Shown: one piece after another, positions 1 to 6,003 of the stretch
How the letters are laid out: every line of letters starts with the position of its first letter
Position numbering within the stretch: position 1 is the first letter of the stretch
Source of the DNA: Thermoplasmatales archaeon
Lineage (GTDB): Archaea > Thermoplasmatota > E2 > DHVEG-1
Assembly (NCBI GenBank): GCA_023140035.1
Contig: JAGLML010000063.1
Span: forward strand, 1 to 6,486
Direction: 5' to 3'
Length of the DNA: 6,486 nucleotides
The notes under the pieces: generated by a model
Database searches by the model: none
Told to the model about the DNA's origin: nothing
Seen by the model: only the letters and a program-made list of their open reading frames with translations
Translations under genes and position numbers: made by a program

Positions 1-50
1 CAGAGTAAGCTAGCTATATTTTCTTCCAAATTCATAGATGATTTTGCCAT
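1..50 (-). CDS. Start of an unidentified gene (partial, cut by window edge)
   Basis: An ATG at 50-48 on the minus strand opens a frame that runs off the window after 16 codons (MAKSSMNLEENIASLL). A purine-rich GAGGAG at 64-59 lies 8 bases ahead of the ATG, a good archaeal ribosome binding site, which is the main reason to call it a gene. It follows the NMD3 stop by 40 bases on the same strand and is probably the fourth gene of that operon. An in-frame ATG at 35-33 is a possible alternative start but has no comparable site. Too little is visible to name a family. Confidence 0.6.
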   Translation of the reverse strand, partial: MAKSSMNLEENIASLL

Positions 51-90
51 AAATCTATCTCCTCAACAGGCAGCAATAATAACGTTGTTG

Positions 91-1137
91 CTATTTATTA
101 GTTATGTTTTTTTCTGGAAATAAAAAGATCTTATCTTCCATTTTAACTATTTTAACTACTTTAGATTCAAAAGAGATATTTTTTGGTTTTCTTACTTCAA
201 AGGTCTTATACATTTTTGGATCCATTACCTGCATTTCGTCTTTTGACTGACTAACAAAAATCATCTCTTTAACCAGTTCTTTTCCACCAATTATACTTGC
301 TTTTTGAAGATCTTTGCCATCAAAGACTCTTTCTGTCCAATTGGAAAGTTCGAAAGTATGGACTTTGTTTCCACTAATGGAAGAGATGTAGAAATATGAA
401 TTATCAAGAGAAATAAAATCCTCTTTTCTATAGGCGGGCAGTCTGATGAGACGGGTCATCCTGAATATTTGTCTACTATCTTTCATACCAGCATTTTTTG
501 ATGATTGTTTTATTTCGCCGCCAAATTTCTCTTGTATCTTTTTAGCAATTGTATATGCAGATCCTTTTTCACTTAGATAAAAATCAATGCCGCCATGTTC
601 CTCAGCAATATCTGTAATAAACAATCCTCTGTTACCCTTAGCCCTAATACTTTCGACAAGGTTTTCTACATTTAATCGAATAGTTTCAAGTTCTTCTTTT
701 GTCAGTTTTCTTTTATTTGCCCTTACCTGTAGGGTTGCCTCAAAATATCCCCCAAATTGTTTAGAACAAATATCACATACAACACCCCTTATACGAACGG
801 TTAGAGAATGCTTTTCTGATATCTCATGACCTTCTAAATAACCAGAAATAACTACTTTGCACGATATATTTTTGCCTTTTTCATCACAATCTGTTTTTAT
901 TTGTACTTTTTTTAGCTCGCTGCTTATTTGAAAGTTATCTTTAATTTGACGTTTTAGTGCTTTTTCAAATGATCCCTGCATCCAGGTGTTTTTGTATTTA
1001 TAAGATGAACATTTAGGACATATATAGATATCGAGAATTTCTGGTCCTTTTGTAAAACTGTTATTCTTAAGATAGCAGCTAATACATACCCCGTTTCTGA
1101 ATATTTTTTCTTCTTTCCCGCATTCTACACAGAACAT
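91..1137 (-). CDS. nmd3: NMD3-family ribosome biogenesis protein
   Basis: This is an archaeal homologue of NMD3, the eukaryotic 60S assembly and export adaptor. In archaea it presumably acts on the large ribosomal subunit in the cytoplasm, although its exact job there is not established. The N-terminus carries four CxxC pairs, at residues C3/C6, C18/C21, C40/C43 and C121/C124, fitting two zinc-binding modules with the second one split. The family-typical stretch around the last pair is followed by GGYFEATLQVR. The C-terminal part, from about residue 210, has the beta-rich look of the eIF5A-like domain of archaeal NMD3. At 348 aa it has ordinary length for the archaeal form. I place the start at the ATG at 1137 because GGTG at 1147-1144 sits 6 bases ahead and because the family typically begins MFCxxCG. 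A GTG at 1146 would add three residues (MQK) but has no ribosome binding site. The start lies 16 bases after the transporter stop, so it is probably co-transcribed. Confidence 0.88.
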   Translation of the reverse strand: MFCVECGKEEKIFRNGVCISCYLKNNSFTKGPEILDIYICPKCSSYKYKNTWMQGSFEKALKRQIKDNFQISSELKKVQIKTDCDEKGKNISCKVVISGYLEGHEISEKHSLTVRIRGVVCDICSKQFGGYFEATLQVRANKRKLTKEELETIRLNVENLVESIRAKGNRGLFITDIAEEHGGIDFYLSEKGSAYTIAKKIQEKFGGEIKQSSKNAGMKDSRQIFRMTRLIRLPAYRKEDFISLDNSYFYISSISGNKVHTFELSNWTERVFDGKDLQKASIIGGKELVKEMIFVSQSKDEMQVMDPKMYKTFEVRKPKNISFESKVVKIVKMEDKIFLFPEKNITNK

Positions 1138-1143
1138 TTTTTG

Positions 1144-1147
1144 CACC
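1144..1147 (-). promoter_or_regulatory. Ribosome binding site deciding the NMD3 start
   Basis: On the minus strand GCGGTG precedes ATG 1137 by six bases. Its GGTG part can pair with the 3' end of archaeal 16S rRNA. The same bases contain the alternative GTG start, so using the ATG makes sense of both. The match is short. Confidence 0.45.
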
Positions 1148-1153
1148 GCTACA

Positions 1154-2071
1154 TTAGCTTTTTTGAGTTAAATAAACACCATATACTATTAAAATAGCGC
1201 CTAAAAGGAAAAAACCAGTGATCTTTTCACCTAAGAAAAAAGACATAATAATTGCAAATAAAGGAATGAGATTTAAAAAAACCGCAGCTTTGCTGGCCTC
1301 AGTTTTTTTCAAAGCGTAATACCAACCAATGTATCCAAACACGGAACAGAATAATGCAAGATATAATATTGCCATCCATCCGTTCAAAGATATTTTCTGA
1401 ATGGTAGGAACAATATCTGAAACTACAAAAGGAATGTAGAAAAGCGTTCCTAGACCAAATGCATAGGTTGTAACAGTAAAAGCATCATATTTTCTGAGTA
1501 ATCGTTTTCCAACTATTGAATAGATTGCCCAACATAAAGCAGAAAGAAGAACTAGTATACTACCAATAAAGAAAATGTTGTTTAGGGCAAAATTTTCTTG
1601 TGGCATATTTGAAAGTACTATAACAACAACTCCTAAAAATGAAAGAGAGATTCCTGAAATTCTCTTTTTTGAAAGTGTTTCTTTTAAAAATACTGCTGAA
1701 AGTATTGCAATAAAAATAACATTCGTGTTAATGAGAACAGCAGATGTCGATGCATTGGTATAATTTATTCCAACAAATTGAAATAGATACAGCAATGTTA
1801 CTCCAGTTAATCCCAGAATTAACAAAGATGGCAATTCTTTTGCAGGGATGTAGACATCTTTTTTTCTAATTAGTAGAATTAAAAACATGATAGGTGTAGC
1901 AACAAGAAATCTAAGAAAACCTAGATTTATCGGATTTATCTCCCCAGTTGCAATTTTTACTACAATAAACGAACCAGCCCATACTAAGGAAACAAGAACA
2001 AGTATGAAAGAAATAAGTAGTTTATTATCCATAAAAAGTGAAACGTTGATTTCTTTATTAATAGGTTTCAT
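1154..2071 (-). CDS. EamA/DMT-family membrane transporter
   Basis: This is a drug/metabolite transporter superfamily permease of about the usual size (305 aa). Ten hydrophobic helices can be placed at roughly residues 18-40, 48-68, 80-101, 107-128, 137-154, 166-187, 199-219, 231-252, 262-281 and 284-302, giving two EamA repeats of five helices. The early LVWAGSFIVVK is typical of the first helix. Each repeat ends with the usual acidic-basic turn (LKET in the first, GEK in the second) followed by a final helix. Members export amino acids, metabolites or drugs, or import small solutes; the substrate cannot be read from sequence. The listed start gives a 13-residue polar leader. ATG at 2032 (residue 14) would start directly before helix 1. 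Neither start has a clear ribosome binding site. The gene lies 16 bases after the caspase stop and 16 bases before NMD3, so it is the middle gene of an apparent operon. Confidence 0.9.
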   Translation of the reverse strand: MKPINKEINVSLFMDNKLLISFILVLVSLVWAGSFIVVKIATGEINPINLGFLRFLVATPIMFLILLIRKKDVYIPAKELPSLLILGLTGVTLLYLFQFVGINYTNASTSAVLINTNVIFIAILSAVFLKETLSKKRISGISLSFLGVVVIVLSNMPQENFALNNIFFIGSILVLLSALCWAIYSIVGKRLLRKYDAFTVTTYAFGLGTLFYIPFVVSDIVPTIQKISLNGWMAILYLALFCSVFGYIGWYYALKKTEASKAAVFLNLIPLFAIIMSFFLGEKITGFFLLGAILIVYGVYLTQKS

Positions 2072-2087
2072 ATTTTTATTATGAAAA

Positions 2088-3032
2088 TTACTGGGCTATT
2101 GGTAGTTCTCCATCAAATCCATCGCAAATTTGTGGTATTGGAAGGACCCAATAGCCGTGCATAATTTTAGATATAAATTCACTTATTATGAAACTTAGAA
2201 TAGCTGGTGGGAAGATAAGAAAAACCAGAAGGAATATTTTTTGAATTTGTTTTTTGGCAAACAGAGCCGCTTCTTCTGCCGAAATCACTCCAAAGCCAAT
2301 ATCTCCTTCAATATCCTTGTCTGCATATCCCTTTAATCCATATGCAACCTGTCTTGTAATCGATGGAAATGCAAGTGCAAGACCTTGATCCATAGATGAC
2401 ATTAACACTACTCTACCATTTCCTTCAATATCAGAAGAAAATTCTTCTGTGAAAACCTTTGATTTTACAAAAGCAAGGCCGTGTTTGTCGGTATCGATTA
2501 ATCCTCCACTAAGACAACTATTAAATATAAGCATCAATCCAGTACAATTTATACTGTCAAATTTCTCATCAAGTTCATCATCAGTAATAATAGCTTCAAT
2601 GCCTTCCCACGGGACAATGCCTTCATCTTTTCCATCGTTTTCATCCCCGTTTTCATCATCGATGCTATACCCATGTCCTTGAAAGCTGAAAACAATTATG
2701 TCATCGGCATCTGCATTGCTAATAAGCCAATCAAAAGCATTCAAAATACTTTCTCTTTTTGCGTTATTATTTAGTAGAAGTTTAATATGATCTTCCATCC
2801 AATTATCTTTGGAAACAAGAACATCGTAAAGAAGGCTCAAATGTTTTTTCGATACGGGCAAGTCATTTCTTACTCCATAATAGTCTGATATACCAACGAT
2901 CACTGCCCAGTATTCTGTCTCGCTATTTCCGCATACTTTTACACTGTCTTCTGTTATTTCACAACTAACAGTAGGAATAAAGTTTGTTGTAAAAAGGAGT
3001 AATAGAACAGCCAGCACAGTATATTTTTTCAT
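2088..3032 (-). CDS. Secreted caspase-family (C14) peptidase with C-terminal hydrophobic segment
   Basis: This is a caspase-like cysteine peptidase of clan CD. Residues 1-24 form a signal peptide (MKKYTVLAVLLLLFTTNF, then a cleavage region near VSC), so the protein acts outside the cell or at the membrane. The domain opens with YWAVIVGISDY (41-51). The catalytic histidine is His120 in FSFQGHG and the cysteine is Cys173 in FNSCLSGG; both are intact. Between them is the acidic GDE/DGKDEGIVPW stretch (129-142) typical of prokaryotic caspases. SMDQG (213-217) and the AEEA helix (252-255) follow, and the tail PQICDGFDGELPI (300-312) matches the usual end of archaeal members. Unusually, a hydrophobic stretch at about 266-289 lies between that helix and the tail. 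No prodomain or extra recognition domain is present. Substrate and role are unknown. The start is the only good ATG and has no ribosome binding site but a TATA-like box 24-31 bases upstream, as for a leaderless transcript. It is first in the operon with the transporter and NMD3. Confidence 0.87.
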   Translation of the reverse strand: MKKYTVLAVLLLLFTTNFIPTVSCEITEDSVKVCGNSETEYWAVIVGISDYYGVRNDLPVSKKHLSLLYDVLVSKDNWMEDHIKLLLNNNAKRESILNAFDWLISNADADDIIVFSFQGHGYSIDDENGDENDGKDEGIVPWEGIEAIITDDELDEKFDSINCTGLMLIFNSCLSGGLIDTDKHGLAFVKSKVFTEEFSSDIEGNGRVVLMSSMDQGLALAFPSITRQVAYGLKGYADKDIEGDIGFGVISAEEAALFAKKQIQKIFLLVFLIFPPAILSFIISEFISKIMHGYWVLPIPQICDGFDGELPIAQ

Positions 3033-3055
3033 ATGTATTTACATAGTAGTATAAT

Positions 3056-3077
3056 TATTTTAATTTACCGCTGTAAA
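3056..3077 (-). promoter_or_regulatory. Probable promoter of the caspase operon with a palindrome over its BRE
   Basis: On the minus strand TTAAAATA (3063-3056) lies 24-31 bases ahead of the caspase ATG at 3032, the right distance for an archaeal TATA box of a leaderless transcript. Just upstream, over the likely BRE position, is the inverted repeat TTTAC-CGCT-GTAAA (3064-3077), a plausible repressor site. The TATA call rests on position and composition in AT-rich DNA. Confidence 0.45.
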
Positions 3078-3144
3078 AGAATGGTTTTTCAAAAAATTTT
3101 TACAATTAATTTTTAGGCAACAAGCGTAAAGATACTGGGTAACA

Positions 3145-3154
3145 GTTGTACAAC
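3145..3154. repeat. Perfect 10-base palindrome GTTGTACAAC
   Basis: GTTGTACAAC reads identically on both strands. It sits in the 172-base gap between the caspase start and the first small plus-strand ORF, 30 bases ahead of GGAGGTG. It could be a dimer binding site, but its length allows chance. An 8-base direct repeat CAACAAGC (3118-3125 and 3151-3158) overlaps it. Confidence 0.3.
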
Positions 3155-3204
3155 AAGCCCTTAATAAGCAAACGGACAAAACAGGAGGTGAGGAATGATA
3201 AAAA

Positions 3205-3324
3205 ATGATGATTGTAGGACAAGTATCAAACCCCGAAGAGGCCAAGGAAATAGAATCCATCGCCAAATCATTTGTTGTGGGAAATCGAGCCAGGGAACTT
3301 GCTCTAAGAATAAAAGAGGCGTAA
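3205..3324 (+). CDS. Small ORF, 39 aa, no recognised family
   Basis: A 39-residue frame beginning MMIVGQVSNPEEAKEIES and ending ELALRIKEA. Nearly all its codons begin with a purine and use common residues, which looks coding. The other open frame over the same bases, from ATG 3195, gives an implausible Cys/Arg-rich product. The sequence GGAGGTGAGG (3184-3193) is a strong ribosome-binding-site match but sits 11 bases or more before ATG 3205, rather far; ATG 3208 is the next codon and also possible. The product would be a soluble, mostly helical peptide without signal sequence or cysteines. It is followed after two bases by a second small ORF. It could be a genuine small protein or the surviving piece of a longer gene. 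I do not recognise it. Confidence 0.45.
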   Translation: MMIVGQVSNPEEAKEIESIAKSFVVGNRARELALRIKEA

Positions 3325-3326
3325 AC

Positions 3327-3407
3327 ATGAATAATAAGAAAAACGAGAAAAAAAATAAGAAAGTAATCCCAAAAGATATTCCTATAGTATGGGTAAACAT
3401 CGTATAA
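3327..3407 (+). CDS. Small ORF, 26 aa, lysine-rich start, possibly a truncated gene
   Basis: A 26-residue frame with a lysine/asparagine-rich start (MNNKKNEKKNKK) followed by VIPKDIPIVWVNIV. GAGG at 3316-3319 lies 7 bases ahead of the ATG, inside the end of the preceding small ORF, and only two bases separate the two ORFs, so they look translationally linked. The charged leader followed by a strand-like hydrophobic stretch looks like the beginning of a larger protein, and the same frame stays open for 44 more codons after the TAA (to the stop at 3540-3542). This could be a gene interrupted by a nonsense change. No family is recognised. Confidence 0.4.
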   Translation: MNNKKNEKKNKKVIPKDIPIVWVNIV

Positions 3408-3466
3408 TTTGAGCTTAATAAATCATTAAACAATTGTCTTCTTCAAGAAGATTATGCTCAATTTTG
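3406..3466 (+). other. Possible three-stem RNA fold downstream of the small ORFs
   Basis: An outer stem TTGAGC (3409-3414) / GCTCAA (3456-3461) encloses two hairpins: TTAAT-AAATC-ATTAA (3415-3429), directly abutting the outer stem, and TCTTCT-TCA-AGAAGA (3437-3451). All three stems are perfect. The element begins at the stop codon of the 26-aa ORF. It may be a 3' structure, a small RNA or chance in AT-rich sequence. The rest of the gap to 3698 holds no gene that I can support. Confidence 0.3.
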
Positions 3467-3665
3467 TATTTTCCTGGATATCCCTCTGACACCTCAAAGT
3501 TTTTTTCTGGATAAAGAAATCATCGATTGGTTATCTTTTTAAATTGATTGAGAAAATCATGTTCAGAGTATCATGCAATTAAGCATTTTTAGATTATGGC
3601 TACAGAACAAAAAATTAACCCGTGATTTAAGTTTATTAGGACTAGAAAATAGATATAAAAGAATA

Positions 3666-3688
3666 GAAAAAGTGGGAAAAACCCCATT
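3666..3688 (-). terminator. Weak hairpin plus T-run after the FG-GAP gene
   Basis: Read on the minus strand, 11 bases past the TAA of the FG-GAP gene, TGGG pairs with CCCA around a six-base T-rich loop (GTTTTT) and is followed by CTTTTTC and further T-rich sequence. Archaeal termination relies mainly on T-runs, so the position fits. The stem is only four perfect base pairs. Confidence 0.35.
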
Positions 3689-3698
3689 TATGTTTGTA

Positions 3699-5753
3699 TT
3701 AAAGGCCGCCGCCTGGTTTAAGTTTTATGAAGAACAGCAGTATAAATGCACCTCTCTGTCTCACATCTGAGGGTCCATCTGGTATTTCAGCTGTAAAAGT
3801 TACCATTGTTTGTCCCAATCCTAATATTATAGATGAACTTATAGTTTCTTGTCCGCCTGGGGGAATGCTTACATTCTCACCAGAGGTATCTCCGCCAAGT
3901 AATATGAAACCTCCACTGAGTTTGATATTCCAACTTAAATCAGTTACTCCAGTTTCGCCGCTATTCTTGATTACTGCGCTTACTTTGAATAATCCGCCAG
4001 TCATATTTTCTATACTAAACTCAATAGGTAATACATTGATGTAATCCACCTTTGTCTCGGTATCAGAAATTGTCCCATCAGAGACTGTCAGGGAAACTGT
4101 ATAGATTCCATCTTCAGTGTATATCCATACTGGATTTTGTTCTTCTGAATCAATAATGCCGTCGTTTTCAAAATCCCAATTCCAAGAGGTTATTGTAGTG
4201 TTTTCAGCTATGGACAAGTCAGTGAAATGCACAGTTAAAGGTGCTGTGCCCTCTGTTATGTCTGCTGTAAAATCAGCTGTAAGTGTGACTGGACTATATG
4301 ATGAATTAAGTCCTCCTGAGAAGCAAACTACCTTTCCATTTCTTCCTCCAACTACCATTTCCATGGATCCATCAGCCACTACATCTGGTATTGCTGCTAA
4401 TGCATCTACAGCTTCTCCATAGTATATTGTTTCCAACTCAGAACCATCTGTACCGTTCAAGAAATAGCAGTAGTTATTATTGTACATAGTACCAACCAAA
4501 ACATCATCTATCCCATCTCCACTGATATCTGCAATTCTTGCTGTCCTCCATGGTTGATCAGCGACAGGGTGTGACCAAATAAAATTACCAGTATATCCAT
4601 CGATAGCCTGAGTAACATGCACGGTACTGTGCTCAGGTACCAGATCAGGGTGACCATCACCATTTACATCATTTAATTTTGCAAATCGAGATATTATTGC
4701 AGATCCAAGTGAATTGCTATATTCCTGATTTCCCGTTGTGGCATCAAGCCCATAGATATTACCACCAAAATCACCAATTATTACATCTTTTATTCCATCA
4801 CCAGTGATATCGTCAATTTGCTCCAATGCCCAAACTGATGATCCTGATGTTGTTTTTGACCAAACTTGGGCTCCTGTATCACCATTTATTCCTTTTCCAT
4901 ATCCTATTGTTTCTCCTTCATTTGAGCAACCCGCTAGAACGTCTGGTTGTCCATCACCTGTGAAGTCTTCAACTCCGATTACAGAAAATCCTGGTCCACC
5001 AAGGGGCCGTTCCCAAATTGATATACCATCTTCACCATCTAAACAGTATACTCTCTTTGGACCTGTGTCTGATGAATCATCACCACATGTTGCTAATACA
5101 TCTGTTACGCCATCACCATTATAATCATAGCTACAATCTACCTGGTAAACCCATCCGCCATTCCCATATTCGTGTGTATCATGCGTCCAGATGGTCGTTC
5201 CGTCATCTCCGGATATACAGCGTATTAATCTTGCACCGCCCGTTGCACCCACTACAACGTCTTCTACTCCATCTCCATCAACATCTTCAATTATATCTAG
5301 TCCCTTTTGAGAGTAAATATCTCCTGCATAGATCTCATGCTCCCAAAGAACAACACCTGTGCCAATCGCGCCTCCACTAAAACACCGGACATAATCATCC
5401 TCAGAACAAACAATGACATCACCAATTCCATCACCATTTATATCTTCAATCGAAGCAATTGCTTTTGGACTAGGATCATAGATGGTAAGCGTATACTGCC
5501 ATATTATTTCACCGATGGGATAATCTCTATTTACTCCAGTGTTTTGAATTTTTTCATTATAATGATTTTCTTGAACATCTTCTGAAGTAGAGTATAACGC
5601 AGTTTGGTATCTATATGCTGAGATATCATCGAACAAACCTTTAAAATCGCTTTCATTTGAATTTCCTACGGTTTTATTACTGGATATTCCAACAGCTCCA
5701 AGTCCTGCAAGGACAAATAATATAACTATTGCAAACGACAATATTTTTTTCAT
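3699..5753 (-). CDS. Secreted FG-GAP (VCBS-like) eight-repeat propeller protein with PKD domain
   Basis: A 684-residue exported protein. Residues 1-22 are a signal peptide (basic MKK, then a long hydrophobic core). Eight FG-GAP-type repeats of about 50 residues follow, centred near 98-128, 152-183, 204-241, 256-293, 311-341, 357-389, 405-437 and 453-481. Seven carry a calcium-binding loop of the form D-x-x-GDG, such as DINGDGIGD and DVNGDGHPD; the eighth (DVVADGSME) is degenerate. Most blades end in a sequence like CFSGG or LDGEDG followed by W, recalling PQQ-type propellers. A PKD domain spans about 489-574 (ITSWNWDFENDG, then YTVSLTV). The last part (576-672) is another beta-rich domain with KVSAVIKNSGETG, ending in a short hydrophobic patch and LKPGGGL. 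Such proteins bind ligands, surfaces or partners; no catalytic residues are visible. The start is firm: GGGAGG at 5766-5761 lies 7 bases ahead of the ATG. It is transcribed alone, divergently from the gene at 6087. Confidence 0.88.
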   Translation of the reverse strand: MKKILSFAIVILFVLAGLGAVGISSNKTVGNSNESDFKGLFDDISAYRYQTALYSTSEDVQENHYNEKIQNTGVNRDYPIGEIIWQYTLTIYDPSPKAIASIEDINGDGIGDVIVCSEDDYVRCFSGGAIGTGVVLWEHEIYAGDIYSQKGLDIIEDVDGDGVEDVVVGATGGARLIRCISGDDGTTIWTHDTHEYGNGGWVYQVDCSYDYNGDGVTDVLATCGDDSSDTGPKRVYCLDGEDGISIWERPLGGPGFSVIGVEDFTGDGQPDVLAGCSNEGETIGYGKGINGDTGAQVWSKTTSGSSVWALEQIDDITGDGIKDVIIGDFGGNIYGLDATTGNQEYSNSLGSAIISRFAKLNDVNGDGHPDLVPEHSTVHVTQAIDGYTGNFIWSHPVADQPWRTARIADISGDGIDDVLVGTMYNNNYCYFLNGTDGSELETIYYGEAVDALAAIPDVVADGSMEMVVGGRNGKVVCFSGGLNSSYSPVTLTADFTADITEGTAPLTVHFTDLSIAENTTITSWNWDFENDGIIDSEEQNPVWIYTEDGIYTVSLTVSDGTISDTETKVDYINVLPIEFSIENMTGGLFKVSAVIKNSGETGVTDLSWNIKLSGGFILLGGDTSGENVSIPPGGQETISSSIILGLGQTMVTFTAEIPDGPSDVRQRGAFILLFFIKLKPGGGL

Positions 5754-5760
5754 TGTTTTG

Positions 5761-5766
5761 CCTCCC
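5761..5766 (-). promoter_or_regulatory. Strong ribosome binding site of the FG-GAP gene
   Basis: GGGAGG on the minus strand, 7 bases before ATG 5753. It is one of the two best matches in the window and fixes the start. It contrasts with the caspase and the right-end gene, which have none. Confidence 0.75.
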
Positions 5767-5775
5767 TAACATTAA

Positions 5776-5809
5776 TTATATAAAGTTATATAAAGTACGA
5801 TATATACTT
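5776..5809 (-). promoter_or_regulatory. Promoter region of the FG-GAP gene with tandem TATA repeat
   Basis: On the minus strand a 10-base unit CTTTATATAA occurs twice in direct tandem (5795-5786 and 5785-5776). A third TATA-like stretch, AGTATATATC, lies at about 5809-5800. An RNA started about 25 bases past the most distal box would begin near 5779 and include the ribosome binding site. One started from the proximal boxes would begin at or after that site. The distal box is therefore the better candidate for the working promoter. Confidence 0.5.
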
Positions 5810-5855
5810 AAGTTTTGTCTTTGTATATGTTTTATTATATTATTTTTATAATACT

Positions 5856-5974
5856 ATGGATTGGAGCTATCAAGATAAATAAAAGTACTTTTGGAATCTG
5901 AGGGGCACAAGGTTGTAAAAAAGGGTAAAAAATATGTAGTAGAGAAGTATGAATCTTCATTGGTATCTCTTTAG
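5856..5974 (+). pseudogene. Short frameshifted coding remnant or split small ORF
   Basis: ATG 5856 gives MDWSYQDK and stops at 5880-5882. The -1 frame opens right after its own stop at 5876-5878 and runs IKVLLESEGHKVVKKG and on to EKYESSLVSL, ending at TAG 5972-5974. Joining the frames at the AAA codon 5877-5879 gives a fluent peptide of 39 residues with alternating charged and hydrophobic positions. The second half looks coding (purine-first codons, Lys/Glu/Val-rich). It may be a decayed gene, a small gene with an indel, or a slippage site. No family is recognised. T-rich sequence (5975-5997) follows. Confidence 0.35.
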
Positions 5975-6003
5975 ATTATTCTTAACAATTTTTCTTCCAA
6001 ATC

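Noticed and set aside
2088..3032. Reading the caspase as a lipoprotein because of Cys24 near the signal cleavage site
   Set aside because: The residues before the cysteine (PTVS) do not form a proper lipobox; an ordinary signal peptide is the simpler reading.
3195..3407. 70-codon plus-strand ORF starting at ATG 3195, 4 bases after GGAGGTG
   Set aside because: Its first 44 residues are Cys/Arg/Gln-rich and unnatural, while the frame at 3205 over the same bases looks coding. Only its last 26 codons, from ATG 3327, were kept as a separate small ORF.
3161..3433. 90-codon hydrophobic minus-strand ORF that looks like a membrane protein
   Set aside because: The Phe-rich hydrophobic stretch is the reverse complement of the lysine-rich start of the 26-aa ORF. 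There is no convincing start signal.
3573..3770. 65-codon plus-strand ORF
   Set aside because: It overlaps the 3' end of the FG-GAP gene on the opposite strand, lacks a ribosome binding site and has no recognisable features.
4804..5380. Long plus-strand ORFs rich in Ser/Pro or His/Leu inside the FG-GAP gene
   Set aside because: They are antisense shadows created by the repetitive GDG-coding segments.
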